The notes: generated by a model not told the origin, from the sequence alone. A stretch of DNA of 64,000 nt from Variovorax gracilis (GCF_030317115.1 NZ_JASZYF010000012.1:1-64000), one strand, 5' to 3'; shown: positions 48,442 to 57,985, counted from the first letter of the stretch. Numbers and translations are program-made.

Positions 48442-50145
48442 ATGAACCCCGATCCTGCCCCTCCCGTCGCGCTCGTGGTCGACGACGAGCCGGTAACCCG
48501 CCTGATGGTGAAGCGGTCGCTGGAGAACCTCGGCTGCTCCCCGGTGCTGGAGGCATCCGACGGGCTCGCCGCCCAGAAAGTCCTGCTCGAGCACCCGGAA
48601 GTCGCGCTGGTGCTGACGGACATCATGATGCCTCGCATGGACGGGCTGGAACTCCTGCGCTGGGGGCGCCAGGCGGTCCCGGGTGCCATGTGGATCGTGC
48701 TTTCAGGGCTGGAGACCTTCGATTCGGCCGTGACCGCGATCCGCCTGGGGGCCTTCGACTTCCTGTCCAAGTCGCCGCACTCGGAAGAGATGGGTGTCGC
48801 GGTGCGCAACGCGCTCGAGCGACGGCAATTGCTGGCCGAACGCGAGCGGCTGCACCACGAACTGCAGCGCAAGGTCCGCCAGCTCGAAGAGACTTCCGAA
48901 GTGCTTCGTCGCGACCTCGAGCGGGCGGAGGTGATCCAGCGCGCGCTGCTGCCGCGCAGCCCGCCCCCGATGGAGGGCTACTGCATCCAGGCGGTCTACC
49001 GGCCCGGGCAGCACGTGGGCGGCGACCTCTACGACGTGGTGCGGCTGGGTGAGCGGCACCTCGCCTTCTATCTGGCCGACGCCACCGGTCACGGGGTGAC
49101 CTCGGCGATGCTGTCGGTGCTGTTCAAGCAGCGGCTGGTGCTGGTGGACCCGGCGACGGGCCTCGCGCTGCCGCCGGCGGAAGTGTTGGCCGCGGTGAAC
49201 CGCTCGATCTGCGAGGCCCACGCTGCGCCGGGCCTCTTCCTGACAGCCGTCTTTGGTCTGCTGGATTCGTCGGATGCGAGCCTCACGCTGGCGTCGGCGG
49301 GCCATCCACCCGTGATGCACGCGCGCGATGGCCGGGAGACGCGTCTGATACGACGCACGGGGCCCGCGCTCGGGCTGTCGCCGGACGCGCAGTTCGAGCA
49401 GGAACGCCTCCAGCTCCTGGCGGGTGACCGGATCCTGCTCTACACCGACGGGCTGCTGCCCTCGGGATCGGAGCGTGAACTGGATCTTCTGCAGCAGGTG
49501 CTCGCCAAGCCGCTCGCCAGCGCGCAGGAAATGATGGCCTATCTTCACAGCGAGGCGCCGGCCGTCGCGGATCGGGATGACGTGACCATCCTGCTCATCG
49601 ATGCGCATGCGGGCGCCTCGTGGTTCGATAACGGCGCCGAGGCGCCCGCGGCCACTGTCCAAGGCGCCGTGCGGCCCGAGGACGATGTCGTCTTCCATGG
49701 CGAGACGAACGGCGCCGCCTATCTTGCGTTGCGTGGCCGGGCCTCCTGGATGCATTGCGATGCCTTCCACGAAGCGGCCCTGATCGTTCTGAATGGCGGC
49801 CGCCCCCTGGTGCTGGACCTGTCCGGTTGCGAGTACATGGACAGCACCTGTCTCGGCACGGTGCACGAACTGGTCGCGTGGGGGGGTGTGTCGCTCATGG
49901 GCGTGGCACCCGCGGTGCGCGCCCTGTTCGAGGAGCTGAGCATGCAACAGGTGCTCGTGGCGATCCGCGAGGACCTGCCGGCCGCGCCCGAGCTCCGCAC
50001 CCTGGGCACGGGCGGCGATGAGGCCGCCGCGCAGAGCCGGATCCTGCGTGCGCACGAGGCCCTCTCCGCGCTGAGCGAACGCAATCGCGAGGTGTTCAAG
50101 GACGTCGTCGAGTCGCTGCGCGACGAGCAGGGCGGGCCGAGATGA
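48442..50145 (+). CDS. Response regulator with PP2C (RsbU/SpoIIE-type) phosphatase and C-terminal STAS-like domain
   Basis: A 567-residue three-domain signalling protein from ATG 48442. Residues ~8-125 are a receiver domain with the phospho-acceptor Asp in LTDIMMPRMDG and the Lys in FLSKSPHS. A coiled coil (ERRQLLAERERLHHELQRKVRQLEE) links to a PP2C-type serine phosphatase (~165-395) with GQHVGGDLYDVVRL, ADATGHGVTSAM and DRDDVTILLI metal sites. Residues ~425-530 form a STAS-like domain, LVLDLSGCEYMDSTCLGTVHEL, with the Asp-Ser-Thr phosphosite. Fusing phosphatase and STAS suggests a self-contained partner switch. The stop overlaps the kinase start by 4 bases. Confidence 0.9.
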   Translation: MNPDPAPPVALVVDDEPVTRLMVKRSLENLGCSPVLEASDGLAAQKVLLEHPEVALVLTDIMMPRMDGLELLRWGRQAVPGAMWIVLSGLETFDSAVTAIRLGAFDFLSKSPHSEEMGVAVRNALERRQLLAERERLHHELQRKVRQLEETSEVLRRDLERAEVIQRALLPRSPPPMEGYCIQAVYRPGQHVGGDLYDVVRLGERHLAFYLADATGHGVTSAMLSVLFKQRLVLVDPATGLALPPAEVLAAVNRSICEAHAAPGLFLTAVFGLLDSSDASLTLASAGHPPVMHARDGRETRLIRRTGPALGLSPDAQFEQERLQLLAGDRILLYTDGLLPSGSERELDLLQQVLAKPLASAQEMMAYLHSEAPAVADRDDVTILLIDAHAGASWFDNGAEAPAATVQGAVRPEDDVVFHGETNGAAYLALRGRASWMHCDAFHEAALIVLNGGRPLVLDLSGCEYMDSTCLGTVHELVAWGGVSLMGVAPAVRALFEELSMQQVLVAIREDLPAAPELRTLGTGGDEAAAQSRILRAHEALSALSERNREVFKDVVESLRDEQGGPR

Positions 50146-52619
50146 CCGATGCCGTTCGCGTGCTGCATCTCGAGGACGACCCGGCCGACGCGGAGCTCAT
50201 CCGCGGCAGGCTGCAGGGCGAGGATCTCACCTGCGACATCGTGTGGGTGCAGACGCGGGAAGCCTTCATGTCCAACCTGCACCGGCAGGCCTTCGACCTC
50301 GTTCTGTCGGACTACGAGGTCGGCGGCCTGGAGATGCTGCAGTACGTGCGGCAGCAGCAGCCGGAACTTGTGCTGATCGTGATCTCCGACAGGTTGATGA
50401 CCGAGGAAGAGGCGGTGGAATGCATGAAGGCCGGCGCCACGGACTACGTGCTCAAACAGCGGGTGCGACGGCTGGGCTTCTCGGTACGGCGAGCGCTGGA
50501 GGAGCAACGGCAGCGAGCGGCACTGCGCCAGGCGGAAGAGAACCTGCGTGCCTTGAACGCCGAGCTCGAGGCGCGCGTGCGCCAGCGCACCGCCGAACTG
50601 GAAACAGCCAATGCGTTCCTGAACTCGGTGATTCACCAGATCCCGTATCAGTTCATGGTCAAGGACGCCGTCGACCTGAAGCTCATCCGCGTCAACCGCG
50701 CCCTCGAGGAACTGACGGGCCGCAGCGAAAAGGAGCTCCTCGGCAAGACCGTTCACGACTTCGTCAGTTCCAAGGAGGAGGCCGATTTCTTCACCGCCAA
50801 GGACAAGGAGGCCCTGGCGCTGGGCCGCGAGGTCGACATCCCCGAGGAGACCCTGCATGCCCATGATGGCAGCGTGCGGATCCTCCACGCGAAAAAGATC
50901 CCGATCCTCGATGAGACCGGCCAGCCGCGCTACCTGCTGACCATGTCGGAAGACGTGACGGAGCGAAAGAAGAAGGAACATGAGATCGAACGGCTGAACG
51001 CGGCCCTGGCGCACCGCAGTGCCGAGGTGGAGGCCGCCAATCGCGCCAAGGGCACCTTCCTGGCCACCATGAGCCACGAGATCAGGACGCCCATGAACGG
51101 CATGCTGGGCATGCTGGAACTGCTGAGCCTGTCCGAGCTCGACACGGAACAACGCGAGACGCTGGGGCTTGTGCGTGAATCAAGCCGTTCGCTGCTGCGC
51201 GTCATCGACGACATCCTCGACTTCTCGAAGATCGAGGCCGGCAAGCTGGAGGTGCGTCCGGAAGTCGTCTCGATCAAGCGCGTGATCGAGGAAGTTCACA
51301 GCATCTATCTGGGCAACGCGAGCAGCAAGGGCCTGATCGTGCGCCGCATGGTCGATGCGCGGATCAGTCCGGCGCTGCGGGTCGATCCGGTGCGCCTGCG
51401 CCAGATCCTCAACAACTTCGTCAGCAACGCGATCAAGTTCACGTCCGAGGGCTGGATCGACATCAACGTGCAATGCCTGGGGCGCGCGGACGGGCAGGAA
51501 CGCCTGCGCTTCGAGGTGAAGGACACCGGCATCGGCATCTCGCCCGAGGACCAGGAGCGGCTGTTCCAGCCGTTCACCCAGGCGGAAGGCGATGCTGCGC
51601 GGCGACGGCCGAGCGGCACCGGGCTGGGGCTGGTCATCTCGCGGCAACTGGCGCAGTTGATGGGGGGCTCGATCCGGCTCGACAGCGAGCAAGGGAGGGG
51701 CACGACGATCACCTTGGAACTGTCGCTGCCCATTGCCGAGGCGCCGCCGGGTGGCGACAACGAGGCGGCGGGTGCGCAGGCGGTCGCGACGGCGGCGCGC
51801 CGCATGGCACCCAGCACCGCGCAGGCCGAGACCGAAGGCACCCTGGTGCTGCTGGTCGATGACCATCCCGTCAACCGCATGCTGCTGATGCGCCAGGTGC
51901 GTGCCCTCGGCTACGCCGCCCAGACCGCGGACGACGGCGTCAACGCCCTGGAGATGTGGAAGTCGGGGCGTTTCGGGCTGGTCATCACCGACTGCCACAT
52001 GCCGCACATGGACGGCTACGACCTGGCGCGCAGCATCCGCGAGCTGGAGTCCGACGCGGGGCGCGCGCGTGTGCCGATCGTCGCCTGCACGGCGAATGCG
52101 ATGCAGGGAGAGGCCGAATCGTGCCTGGCCGCGGGCATGGATGATTTCCTCGTCAAGCCGGTCGAGCTGGCGCAGCTCAGTGAAAAGCTCGATCGATGGC
52201 TGCCTCTTGCCAGGGCGACACAGGCGCCTGCGGCGCCGGTCGAAGCGAGCCGGGACGATGCCGTCGCCCCCGGACCGATCGATGAGGCACTCCTCTCTGC
52301 GAAATGCGCGGGCGACGCGTCGATGGTGGCCGAGGTTCTCGTGGCCTTCCGGCAGACCTGCCAGGACGACTCGACCGCACTCCGGCAGGCGGTGGCCGCC
52401 GAGGACGCTGCCCAGAGCACCCAGTTCGCCCACCGCATGGCGGGTGCCGGCAAGATGGTCGGCGCTCTTGCATTCGCCTCCGCCTGCGAGAACGTGGAGC
52501 GCGCCAGCCGGGGCGGCACCTGGAAGAACGTGGTCGCGGCAATGCCGGCATTCGAGGATGAACTGCGGCGCCTGGTCGTCTACTTCGAGCCTCGCGGGCA
52601 GCAGCAGATGCTTTCCTGA
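50142..52619 (+). CDS. Hybrid sensor histidine kinase (REC-PAS-HisKA-HATPase-REC-Hpt)
   Basis: An 825-residue cytosolic phosphorelay protein without membrane segments. Order: N-terminal receiver (~5-122, Asp in LVLSDYEVGG), a coiled coil (~123-160), a PAS domain (~160-285), HisKA with His in FLATMSHEIRTPMNG near residue 312, and HATPase with the N box NNFVSNAIKF, G1 DTGIGI and G2 GTGLGL. Then come a second receiver (~565-690, Asp in ITDCHMPHMDG) and a C-terminal Hpt domain (His in AHRMAGAGKMVGA near 764). The first receiver is degenerate around the loop after the Asp (YEVGG), so it may sense rather than relay. It is coupled to the upstream phosphatase, its likely target. Confidence 0.93.
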   Translation: MTDAVRVLHLEDDPADAELIRGRLQGEDLTCDIVWVQTREAFMSNLHRQAFDLVLSDYEVGGLEMLQYVRQQQPELVLIVISDRLMTEEEAVECMKAGATDYVLKQRVRRLGFSVRRALEEQRQRAALRQAEENLRALNAELEARVRQRTAELETANAFLNSVIHQIPYQFMVKDAVDLKLIRVNRALEELTGRSEKELLGKTVHDFVSSKEEADFFTAKDKEALALGREVDIPEETLHAHDGSVRILHAKKIPILDETGQPRYLLTMSEDVTERKKKEHEIERLNAALAHRSAEVEAANRAKGTFLATMSHEIRTPMNGMLGMLELLSLSELDTEQRETLGLVRESSRSLLRVIDDILDFSKIEAGKLEVRPEVVSIKRVIEEVHSIYLGNASSKGLIVRRMVDARISPALRVDPVRLRQILNNFVSNAIKFTSEGWIDINVQCLGRADGQERLRFEVKDTGIGISPEDQERLFQPFTQAEGDAARRRPSGTGLGLVISRQLAQLMGGSIRLDSEQGRGTTITLELSLPIAEAPPGGDNEAAGAQAVATAARRMAPSTAQAETEGTLVLLVDDHPVNRMLLMRQVRALGYAAQTADDGVNALEMWKSGRFGLVITDCHMPHMDGYDLARSIRELESDAGRARVPIVACTANAMQGEAESCLAAGMDDFLVKPVELAQLSEKLDRWLPLARATQAPAAPVEASRDDAVAPGPIDEALLSAKCAGDASMVAEVLVAFRQTCQDDSTALRQAVAAEDAAQSTQFAHRMAGAGKMVGALAFASACENVERASRGGTWKNVVAAMPAFEDELRRLVVYFEPRGQQQMLS

Positions 52620-52704
52620 TCTTGCCCCGAATCGGGGGTCGCGGGATGAAGTCAAGTCCTCGTTCCGGTACGCGAGCGAGGTTCTCATCAACCTCCGGCT
52701 CCGC

Positions 52705-53082
52705 CTAGCGGCTACGCGTCCTCCTGCATTCGCTTTCGACGCGGGCCCGGACCGTCAGGTCGTTGTCGTTGCGCATGTCATAGACGGCCTGCGCGATGTC
52801 CTGCATCGCCTTGCTTGTGCTGGGATCGGTTGCTTCGGCCGCAGCGGCGGCGGCGACCCGAGCCTGCGGGATGCCTTGCTTGCGCGCCTTGTTCATCTCG
52901 ACGCTCACGTTGGCGAGCTCGTCACAGATCGTGTCCTGCTCCGCGGAAAGCTGGGGCGCCGCACCCGCCAAGGCCAAACCCACGGCCGCCAGGAGCGAGC
53001 CGCCGAGGCGGGGAGGGCTGGGAAGAGTGATGGCCGGTCGCACTGGAGAGGTTTCGCAAAGGCGATGGAGCCATGGTGACAT
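52705..53082 (-). CDS. Small exported hypothetical protein
   Basis: About 125 residues from ATG 53082; ATG 53115 or GTG 53043 are alternatives. A hydrophobic stretch GGSLLAAVGLALAGAAPQLSA is followed by a predicted cleavage near SAEQ. The mature ~80 residues (DTICDELANVSVEMNKARKQGIPQARVAAAAAAEATDPSTSKAMQDIAQAVYDM ... VRARVESECRR) are helical with two Cys, at ICDEL and SECRR, that may pair. I recognise no named family, but the pattern resembles small periplasmic proteins seen in related bacteria. Confidence 0.6.
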   Translation of the reverse strand: MSPWLHRLCETSPVRPAITLPSPPRLGGSLLAAVGLALAGAAPQLSAEQDTICDELANVSVEMNKARKQGIPQARVAAAAAAEATDPSTSKAMQDIAQAVYDMRNDNDLTVRARVESECRRTRSR

Positions 53083-53293
53083 CCAAGGGCTCCGCCGCAC
53101 CACTGCATAAGACATGTCGCTGACCCGATGACCGCTGGAATTTCTGACCCATCTGGCTGCTGGGTGTGCCGTACCGCCGGAGGGGTCTGCTGCCTTTCGG
53201 GGCGACGGGCGTTTGCCCATACGGCCCGCACCGTCTGGGCGAACGCTTTCGCGGAGCTTGCGGCTGCGCGGAGCGCGCTGGTCACCGGCTCGG

Positions 53294-53497
53294 TCAGGTC
53301 CTCTTCGAACGCGCACGCAGTTGGAGATACTTCGCCCACAAGCGCGAGGTCTGCGCTTCGAGTTCAGCTTCCATGTCTTCCTCGTCCGCCGCAGCCCGCG
53401 CGCTCGCGCGTCTGTCCTCGTCGTCTCCGTCCAGCGGATTGGGCCACGGCGGGAACGGCCAGTAGGGATCGCTCGGCGGTGTTGCGCTGTCGGACAT
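53294..53497 (-). CDS. Small acidic hypothetical protein
   Basis: A 67-residue protein from the internal ATG 53497 (SDSATPPSDPYWPFPPWPNPLDGDDEDRRASARAAADEEDMEAELEAQTSRLWAKYLQLRAR). It has a Pro/Trp-rich N-terminus and an acidic helical C-terminus. No family, signal or membrane segment is recognised. The composition is unlike the antisense frame, which is why I keep it. Confidence 0.4.
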   Translation of the reverse strand: MSDSATPPSDPYWPFPPWPNPLDGDDEDRRASARAAADEEDMEAELEAQTSRLWAKYLQLRARSKRT

Positions 53498-54142
53498 GAC
53501 GGCAAGCATCGTAGCGACGGCGGCGTCTCCCCGAAACAGAGAAGGTCGCACGCCGGGGTCCCGGGCATCGCCGAGCCGCCGTACCCGCGACCCGAGTGCC
53601 ACGGCACCACCACCCCGGCGCTGGACATCGGCACAGGATCCGTCACCGGGCATGTGCATCGCCGCTCACCATCGCGCTGACGTGCCGCCAGTGCCGGACA
53701 TCCACCTCGCGTGATGGACACCCGTTGAACACGCCAGGCTCCTGCCTTCGGGAACGGGCTTGCCCGGCATGCGAGCTTTTCACTGTGCACTTCACGCCGA
53801 TCTCTGCGTCCTGGCTGAGCCAGGTCGAGCACTGGCCCTCCACCCTGACGCAAAAGTACATCCGCCGCGGCACGCATGGACCGGCCAGGTGCGTCGCCGT
53901 GGACCGCTGTTCTCCGTAGGGCTGAGTCTTTGGAGCAGCCAGGATTGGCAGCCGTGTTGAGTCCCAATGGCGAAATGAAGATGGGTTGAAGCGTTGACCG
54001 AAAGCCTGCTCGGGTCGCAACTGCCGTTGCGTCTGGTCGTATTCCGATCGCGTTCCGACCCGGCGCCACGGCTCGGTCTTGGACGAAACGGGATGTGCCG
54101 GAGCCCGCTCGGGTGCTCCGCGCTTGGCGAGGGCGGCATTCC
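53498..54142. other. Stretch of ~650 bases without a supported gene
   Basis: Frames on both strands are present but have the Arg/Ser/Pro/His-rich composition of GC shadows, no family match and no ribosome-binding site. I see no repeats or strong hairpins. It may hold decayed sequence. Confidence 0.4.
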
Positions 54143-54706
54143 TTACGGGTTGGCGGCGCGAAGACGCTGCGTCACGGGGCGCAGCCACTGCTTCATGCGT
54201 CGTTGCAGCGACGGCGATGTGGTGAACCGCTTGTAGCGGGCCTGCTCCAGGGCGAGGCATTCTTCGAGCATCTGCAGAGCGGTCGGGTGGGGCTCCCAGA
54301 TCGCGTTGACGACATACTGTCCGGCTCTCTTCTGTGCGACATCGGGAACCACCGTGATTTCGGTGGCGCCGAAGCTTCGAAGAAATGAGGCTCGTGCGGC
54401 TGCTTCGGCGATCCCTTCGTCTTCGCCCGGTGCCCGGTAGTGCAACGACACAGTGATGCGACACAACGCAGCTTCCAGCGACATCGCATGGAAGATGATC
54501 TCGAGCAATGCCAGTTTCCGTACTGCGATCGCGTGCTCCGCACTGATGCCCAGCGGACGAAAGTGCTCGATATGGAGGAGGCGCCCCGACCCATCGAGTG
54601 CGGCGACTTCCGCCGAGGCGATCGCGCGCGAGTTGACGCAAAGGTAAACCGGAGAACCCCAGCGCACAGGGCCGCCGTTGTCACCTGAGACGATAAGTCG
54701 TGTCAT
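54143..54706 (-). CDS. Conserved-looking hypothetical protein
   Basis: A 187-residue soluble protein, TRLIVSGDNGGPVRWGSPVYLCVNSRAIASAEVAALDGSG ... LLEIIFHAMSLEAALCRITVSLHYRAPGED ... ASFLRSFGATEITVVPDVAQKRAGQYVVNAIWEP. Regular beta/alpha alternation and the RSFGATEI segment suggest an acetyltransferase- or regulator-like fold, but no key motif supports a named family. The basic tail (LQRRMKQWLRPVTQRLRAANP) is notable. It is monocistronic. Confidence 0.5.
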   Translation of the reverse strand: MTRLIVSGDNGGPVRWGSPVYLCVNSRAIASAEVAALDGSGRLLHIEHFRPLGISAEHAIAVRKLALLEIIFHAMSLEAALCRITVSLHYRAPGEDEGIAEAAARASFLRSFGATEITVVPDVAQKRAGQYVVNAIWEPHPTALQMLEECLALEQARYKRFTTSPSLQRRMKQWLRPVTQRLRAANP

Positions 54707-55386
54707 CGCTTCTGGATCAGATCGGCTCCCGACGAACTGTCGGGACTACCGCCGCGAGCGGTGCGCTCGCTGGGGGGAGTTTAGACCGAAAGCATTCAAT
54801 TGAAAGGGCCGCACGGCGCAATGCGGGAGGGGCCGAGGTCAGGTCAGGGGCCGAAGCTTCGAAGGTCCTGTGTGCGCTCTCGACAGGTCATCAGCCGCGC
54901 CGAGAGCGTCAGCGCTCGTAGGCCTCCTCGCCGTTCTTCGGCCCTCCGCTCGAAGCATGTCGACGGGTTTGCAACGGCGATGGCCTCGCTCCCCCATGGC
55001 GGCGCGCACGACCTGGTGCATTGCAATCGCGCCAAAGGTTCCTGGCACGTGGGACCGTTCGGGGAGAGCCCTGGGCAACCGACTTCCTCGAGCGCTCGGC
55101 GCCCCCGTCTGGGTGAGAGCAAACACCTGAGCCGCGCTTTCGCGAGAGAAGGCTCAGGCAGATGGGCTGATCCCAGGGGCCGATGCGATCAAGCAGCCGG
55201 CGGCGCTGAGAAGTCACACCTGAATGAGGAACTGTAAGTTGGCGCCGGCGATGCCCGCACGAGACCCGAATTGGAATGTCGCGGTCAAAGTCGTTATATA
55301 TGTCAACCATTTTCGTGAATTCTGCGTCGTTTCGCGCAGGGAGAACCGGCACTAACGTCATACGATTGCGTCAGGAGGATAGGGCG
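54707..55386. other. Stretch of ~680 bases without a supported gene
   Basis: Short frames on both strands lack family features. The right part (55255-55386) is the leader of the GAF gene and has lower GC (GTTATATATGTCAACC near 55292), consistent with a promoter, though I cannot pick -35/-10 boxes confidently. Confidence 0.4.
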
Positions 55387-55956
55387 GTGGAAACAGACGG
55401 GGGAAGGGGCGGGGACATCGACCGTCCCGAAGGGTTGGAACGGGCAGCGGCGGTCACGGCGGAAGCCGATTTCCAGGACGGCGTTTCATACATTGAACAG
55501 TCGATCGGTGGACTGCTGCGAGTCGTTCGCGAGCAGCTCGACCTGGAGGTTGTTTTCCTCGGTGAATTCGTCGAGGGGAAACGGGTCTTCCGTCATATCG
55601 CCGCTGGAAAAGGAAGTGCCCCGATCGAGGTCGGCCAGAGTCACTTTCTTGATCAGACGATCTGCAAGCGCATCGTAGATGGCAGCATGCCCAACGTGCT
55701 GGCGAGTGTCGCCCGCGTGCGAACCAAATTCGGCCTGCCGCCGACGTATGAAGCGCTTGGCGCCCACATCGGCGTCCCGGTCCGGTACTCGGACGGAACT
55801 CTCTATGGCGTGCTTTGCGGCTTCAGTTTCTCGCCGCGCGACCATCTCGACGAGCGGGACGTGAGGCGGTTGGAGATGGCCGCTAAGGCGGCGGCTCGGT
55901 TGCTCGCACAAGCGCAGGGCATTGACTTGGATGGGCCGCTATCGCCGCAGGGCTGA
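55387..55956 (+). CDS. GAF-domain protein
   Basis: A 189-residue protein with one GAF domain. The start GTG 55387 is preferred to ATG 55276 because an AGGAGG (55375-55380 region) lies 8 bases before it. The GAF core runs from about residue 30 to 165: LDLEVVFLGEFVEGKRVFRHIAAGKGSAP, DQTICKRIVDGSMPNVLASVARV, ALGAHIGVPVRYSDGTLYGVLCGFSFSP and DERDVRRLEMAAKAAARLL. Such stand-alone GAF proteins often sense small molecules and accompany diguanylate cyclases, but none is adjacent. The chromophore Cys of phytochromes is not evident. Confidence 0.8.
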   Translation: METDGGRGGDIDRPEGLERAAAVTAEADFQDGVSYIEQSIGGLLRVVREQLDLEVVFLGEFVEGKRVFRHIAAGKGSAPIEVGQSHFLDQTICKRIVDGSMPNVLASVARVRTKFGLPPTYEALGAHIGVPVRYSDGTLYGVLCGFSFSPRDHLDERDVRRLEMAAKAAARLLAQAQGIDLDGPLSPQG

Positions 55957-56458
55957 TCGTTTGGGCGGCGCATCCCAGGAGCCTTCAAGAGGCGGGCAAG
56001 AAGGCCCGCGGGGTCAAGTGCGGCGACGGCAACGGTAGGGTCTTTCATTGGGAGGACCGGCCATGGTCTGGCCGCGCTGGCTGGAGCGCTCTGGCTTTTG
56101 TGGACGGCGCCAGCGGCTCAGTGTCGAGTGATGTCGATCGCTATCCGCGCGTCGCTCGCCCGATGATCCGTAAGCACTGGATCGTTGATCGCGAGGGTGC
56201 GCCCATCGCTGTGACAGACGACCCCTGGCGTTTCTCCGGGGCCGGCCCAAGGATGCAGCAAGGAGAAAGAACGGGGCCTCTCGGCTGGCCGGGGCGCGCT
56301 CAGGTCCGACCCGGTTCTTTGACGGTGAGCAAACGTGGGAACCCATCCCTTCTGCCGACCCGGTTCTGGGAGTCAAATCCTACTTTCCATGGTTGCTCCT
56401 GCGCAGACAATGGCGCAGGTCGCATCCACGCGATCGGCCGCATGCAAGGGAATGAGGC
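55957..56458. other. Stretch of ~500 bases without a supported gene
   Basis: No frame here shows a recognisable domain. The candidates on both strands overlap each other and lack ribosome-binding sites. It presumably contains the promoter of the methyltransferase gene at its right end. Confidence 0.4.
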
Positions 56459-57295
56459 ATGTCACACGCGAGCGCCGCCCAGATTGTCCGCGAGCTGCTG
56501 GAGGGACCGGTCACTCGACCTGCGTTGCTCCGATGGAGAAGGCGTCAATTCCTCGCGAAGGCGGGGACGAGCCTCTACTTCGGCGTGTTCGACAGCTTCG
56601 CGGCGGCTCGCGAACGCTTGCCGCCGAGCCCTGAATTCAACAACGAACAGCTGGCGACCGAGTACGTCGAGGTCCGAACGCGGCAGGTATTCGCCTACGA
56701 CTACCCGGTGATGTGGTGGCTCGAGAGGGCCTTTCGCGGCGGAGCCACGAGCGTGCTGGACATTGGAGGTTCGGTCGGCGTGCACTACCACGCCTATCGA
56801 CGGTACTTCGAGATGCCGAGCAACCTCACTTGGCACATCATCGAAGTCCCCGCGATGGTCTCCATCGGGTGCGCGCTGGCAGCGGCCCGGGGCGTGAAAT
56901 CTCTGAGCTTCACGGATGACTTGAACCGCACGATCAGCAGCGCTGACGCTGACATCTGGCTTTCCGCGGGCGCACTTCATTACTTGGAGGACGCGCGACC
57001 GGCAGATCTGCTGAAGCGATGCTTCAAACAGCCCATGCATCTCCTGCTCAACAAGCTGCCGCTTTGTGCGGGCGAAGACTTCGTGACGACCCAGAACATC
57101 GGCGAAGGCTGCTTCGCTCCAATGCATGTGTTCAACGGTGATCGGCTGATCCGCGAGGTGGAAGCGCAAGGCTATACGCTGCGAGATCGATGGAAGGTCT
57201 ACGAACGCTCGCTGTACGTGCCCGGCCACCCGGAGCGATCATTCCCCTTCTTCACGGGCCTGTATTTCGCCGGGCTGGCGAATGAGACGAGATGA
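56459..57295 (+). CDS. Putative methyltransferase (TIGR04325/LIC12133-like)
   Basis: A 278-residue protein with a Rossmann-like methyltransferase core. The SAM-binding motif is SVLDIGGSVGVHYHAYRRYF near residue 97. WHIIEVPAMV follows as the second motif, then SADADIWLSAGALHYLED as the post-II region. The N-terminal YFGVFDSFAAARERLPPSPEFNNEQLATEYVEVRT is characteristic of the LIC12133 group, which often occurs near surface-polysaccharide genes. The target is unknown. It has a GAATGAGGC leader. A sugar transferase lies 2.5 kb downstream, but the intervening genes are unrelated. Confidence 0.82.
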   Translation: MSHASAAQIVRELLEGPVTRPALLRWRRRQFLAKAGTSLYFGVFDSFAAARERLPPSPEFNNEQLATEYVEVRTRQVFAYDYPVMWWLERAFRGGATSVLDIGGSVGVHYHAYRRYFEMPSNLTWHIIEVPAMVSIGCALAAARGVKSLSFTDDLNRTISSADADIWLSAGALHYLEDARPADLLKRCFKQPMHLLLNKLPLCAGEDFVTTQNIGEGCFAPMHVFNGDRLIREVEAQGYTLRDRWKVYERSLYVPGHPERSFPFFTGLYFAGLANETR

Positions 57296-57382
57296 ACGGG
57301 GTGGTCGACTCGGGAGCATGCGTCGATGCCGTTCGACGCGGCGTTCATCGTCGCGTTCGCGCTGTGGCGAGATTCTGCAGGA

Positions 57383-57616
57383 TCAATCCGGCTCCGTTTT
57401 GAAAAGCCCACGAACGTTCAGCGCGGCCAGGCAGACTTGCAAGGCGATCAGGGCCCATGCGTCGGTGTGAAGCCCCCAAACCAACCAAAGGCCGTTGCTG
57501 AGCAGAAATATCCAGAAGCCCGCATTGCGCCTTCCCTTTGAACTTGAGGCTACGAGGTAGGCCGCTGCAACCGACGCCGCAAATGCAGGCCATTGCACAA
57601 GATTTAATGGTTCCAT
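57383..57616 (-). CDS. Small membrane protein (YgjV/PnuC-like architecture)
   Basis: A 77-residue protein from ATG 57616: MEPLNLVQWPAFAASVAAAY, then NAGFWIFLLSNGLWLVWGLHTDAWALIALQVCLAALNVRGLFKTEPD. Three short membrane helices are predicted by eye. The NGLWLVWGLHTDAWALIALQ region resembles small YgjV/amino-acid-sensing membrane proteins. The length is short but the hydrophobic pattern is strong. The function is unknown. Confidence 0.6.
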   Translation of the reverse strand: MEPLNLVQWPAFAASVAAAYLVASSSKGRRNAGFWIFLLSNGLWLVWGLHTDAWALIALQVCLAALNVRGLFKTEPD

Positions 57617-57711
57617 GGTCTTTGTTGCGCCTGCGCCTGGCGTAGGCAACGGTTTCCTGCGCCATGTTTGTCAAAGCTGGAATGTCAGTTCGGCGGGCTT
57701 CGGGCCAAGTC

Positions 57712-57985
57712 ATCCAGCAACCACGCGCGAAGTAGGCGACTGCTTGCTCGGGTGCAAGCAGAGACGGCCTTGAGCCCGTTCGGCTCGAACGTGCTCAATC
57801 TGTAGTTCGCTCGTTCGCCGGCAGGACACAGGCACTCGTCCGCCTTCGCGATGGAGTGGAGGTCGCGTTTCGTCGAGGAGGCCCTCGGCCTTGGCGTTCG
57901 AGGTCATCGGCCTGGGCACGCAGGTCTCGATGCCAGCGTGCTCGCAGGCCTTCAGCGCCGTGCCGTTGCCGCGGCGATGGCGCCG
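57712..57985 (-). pseudogene. Remnant of an IS1182-family transposase
   Basis: On the minus strand one frame reads GTALKACEHAGIETCVPRPMTSNAKAEGLLDE (near 57865-57960). A second, shifted frame then continues RDLHSIAKADECLCPAGERANYRLSTFE (near 57770-57860). These join into the conserved middle of IS1182-type DDE transposases (AGI...PKPMTSNAKAEGRFGKxDF.Y....D.Y.CPAGE.L.YR). A frameshift and missing ends show it is dead. The remnant stops around the GAF/methyltransferase/DUF72 junctions, so it is likely the trace of an old insertion. No terminal repeats are visible. Confidence 0.75.

Noticed and set aside
54700-55361. Short frames on both strands between the hypothetical gene and the GAF gene
   Set aside because: They overlap each other, lack ribosome-binding sites and families, and have shadow-like composition.
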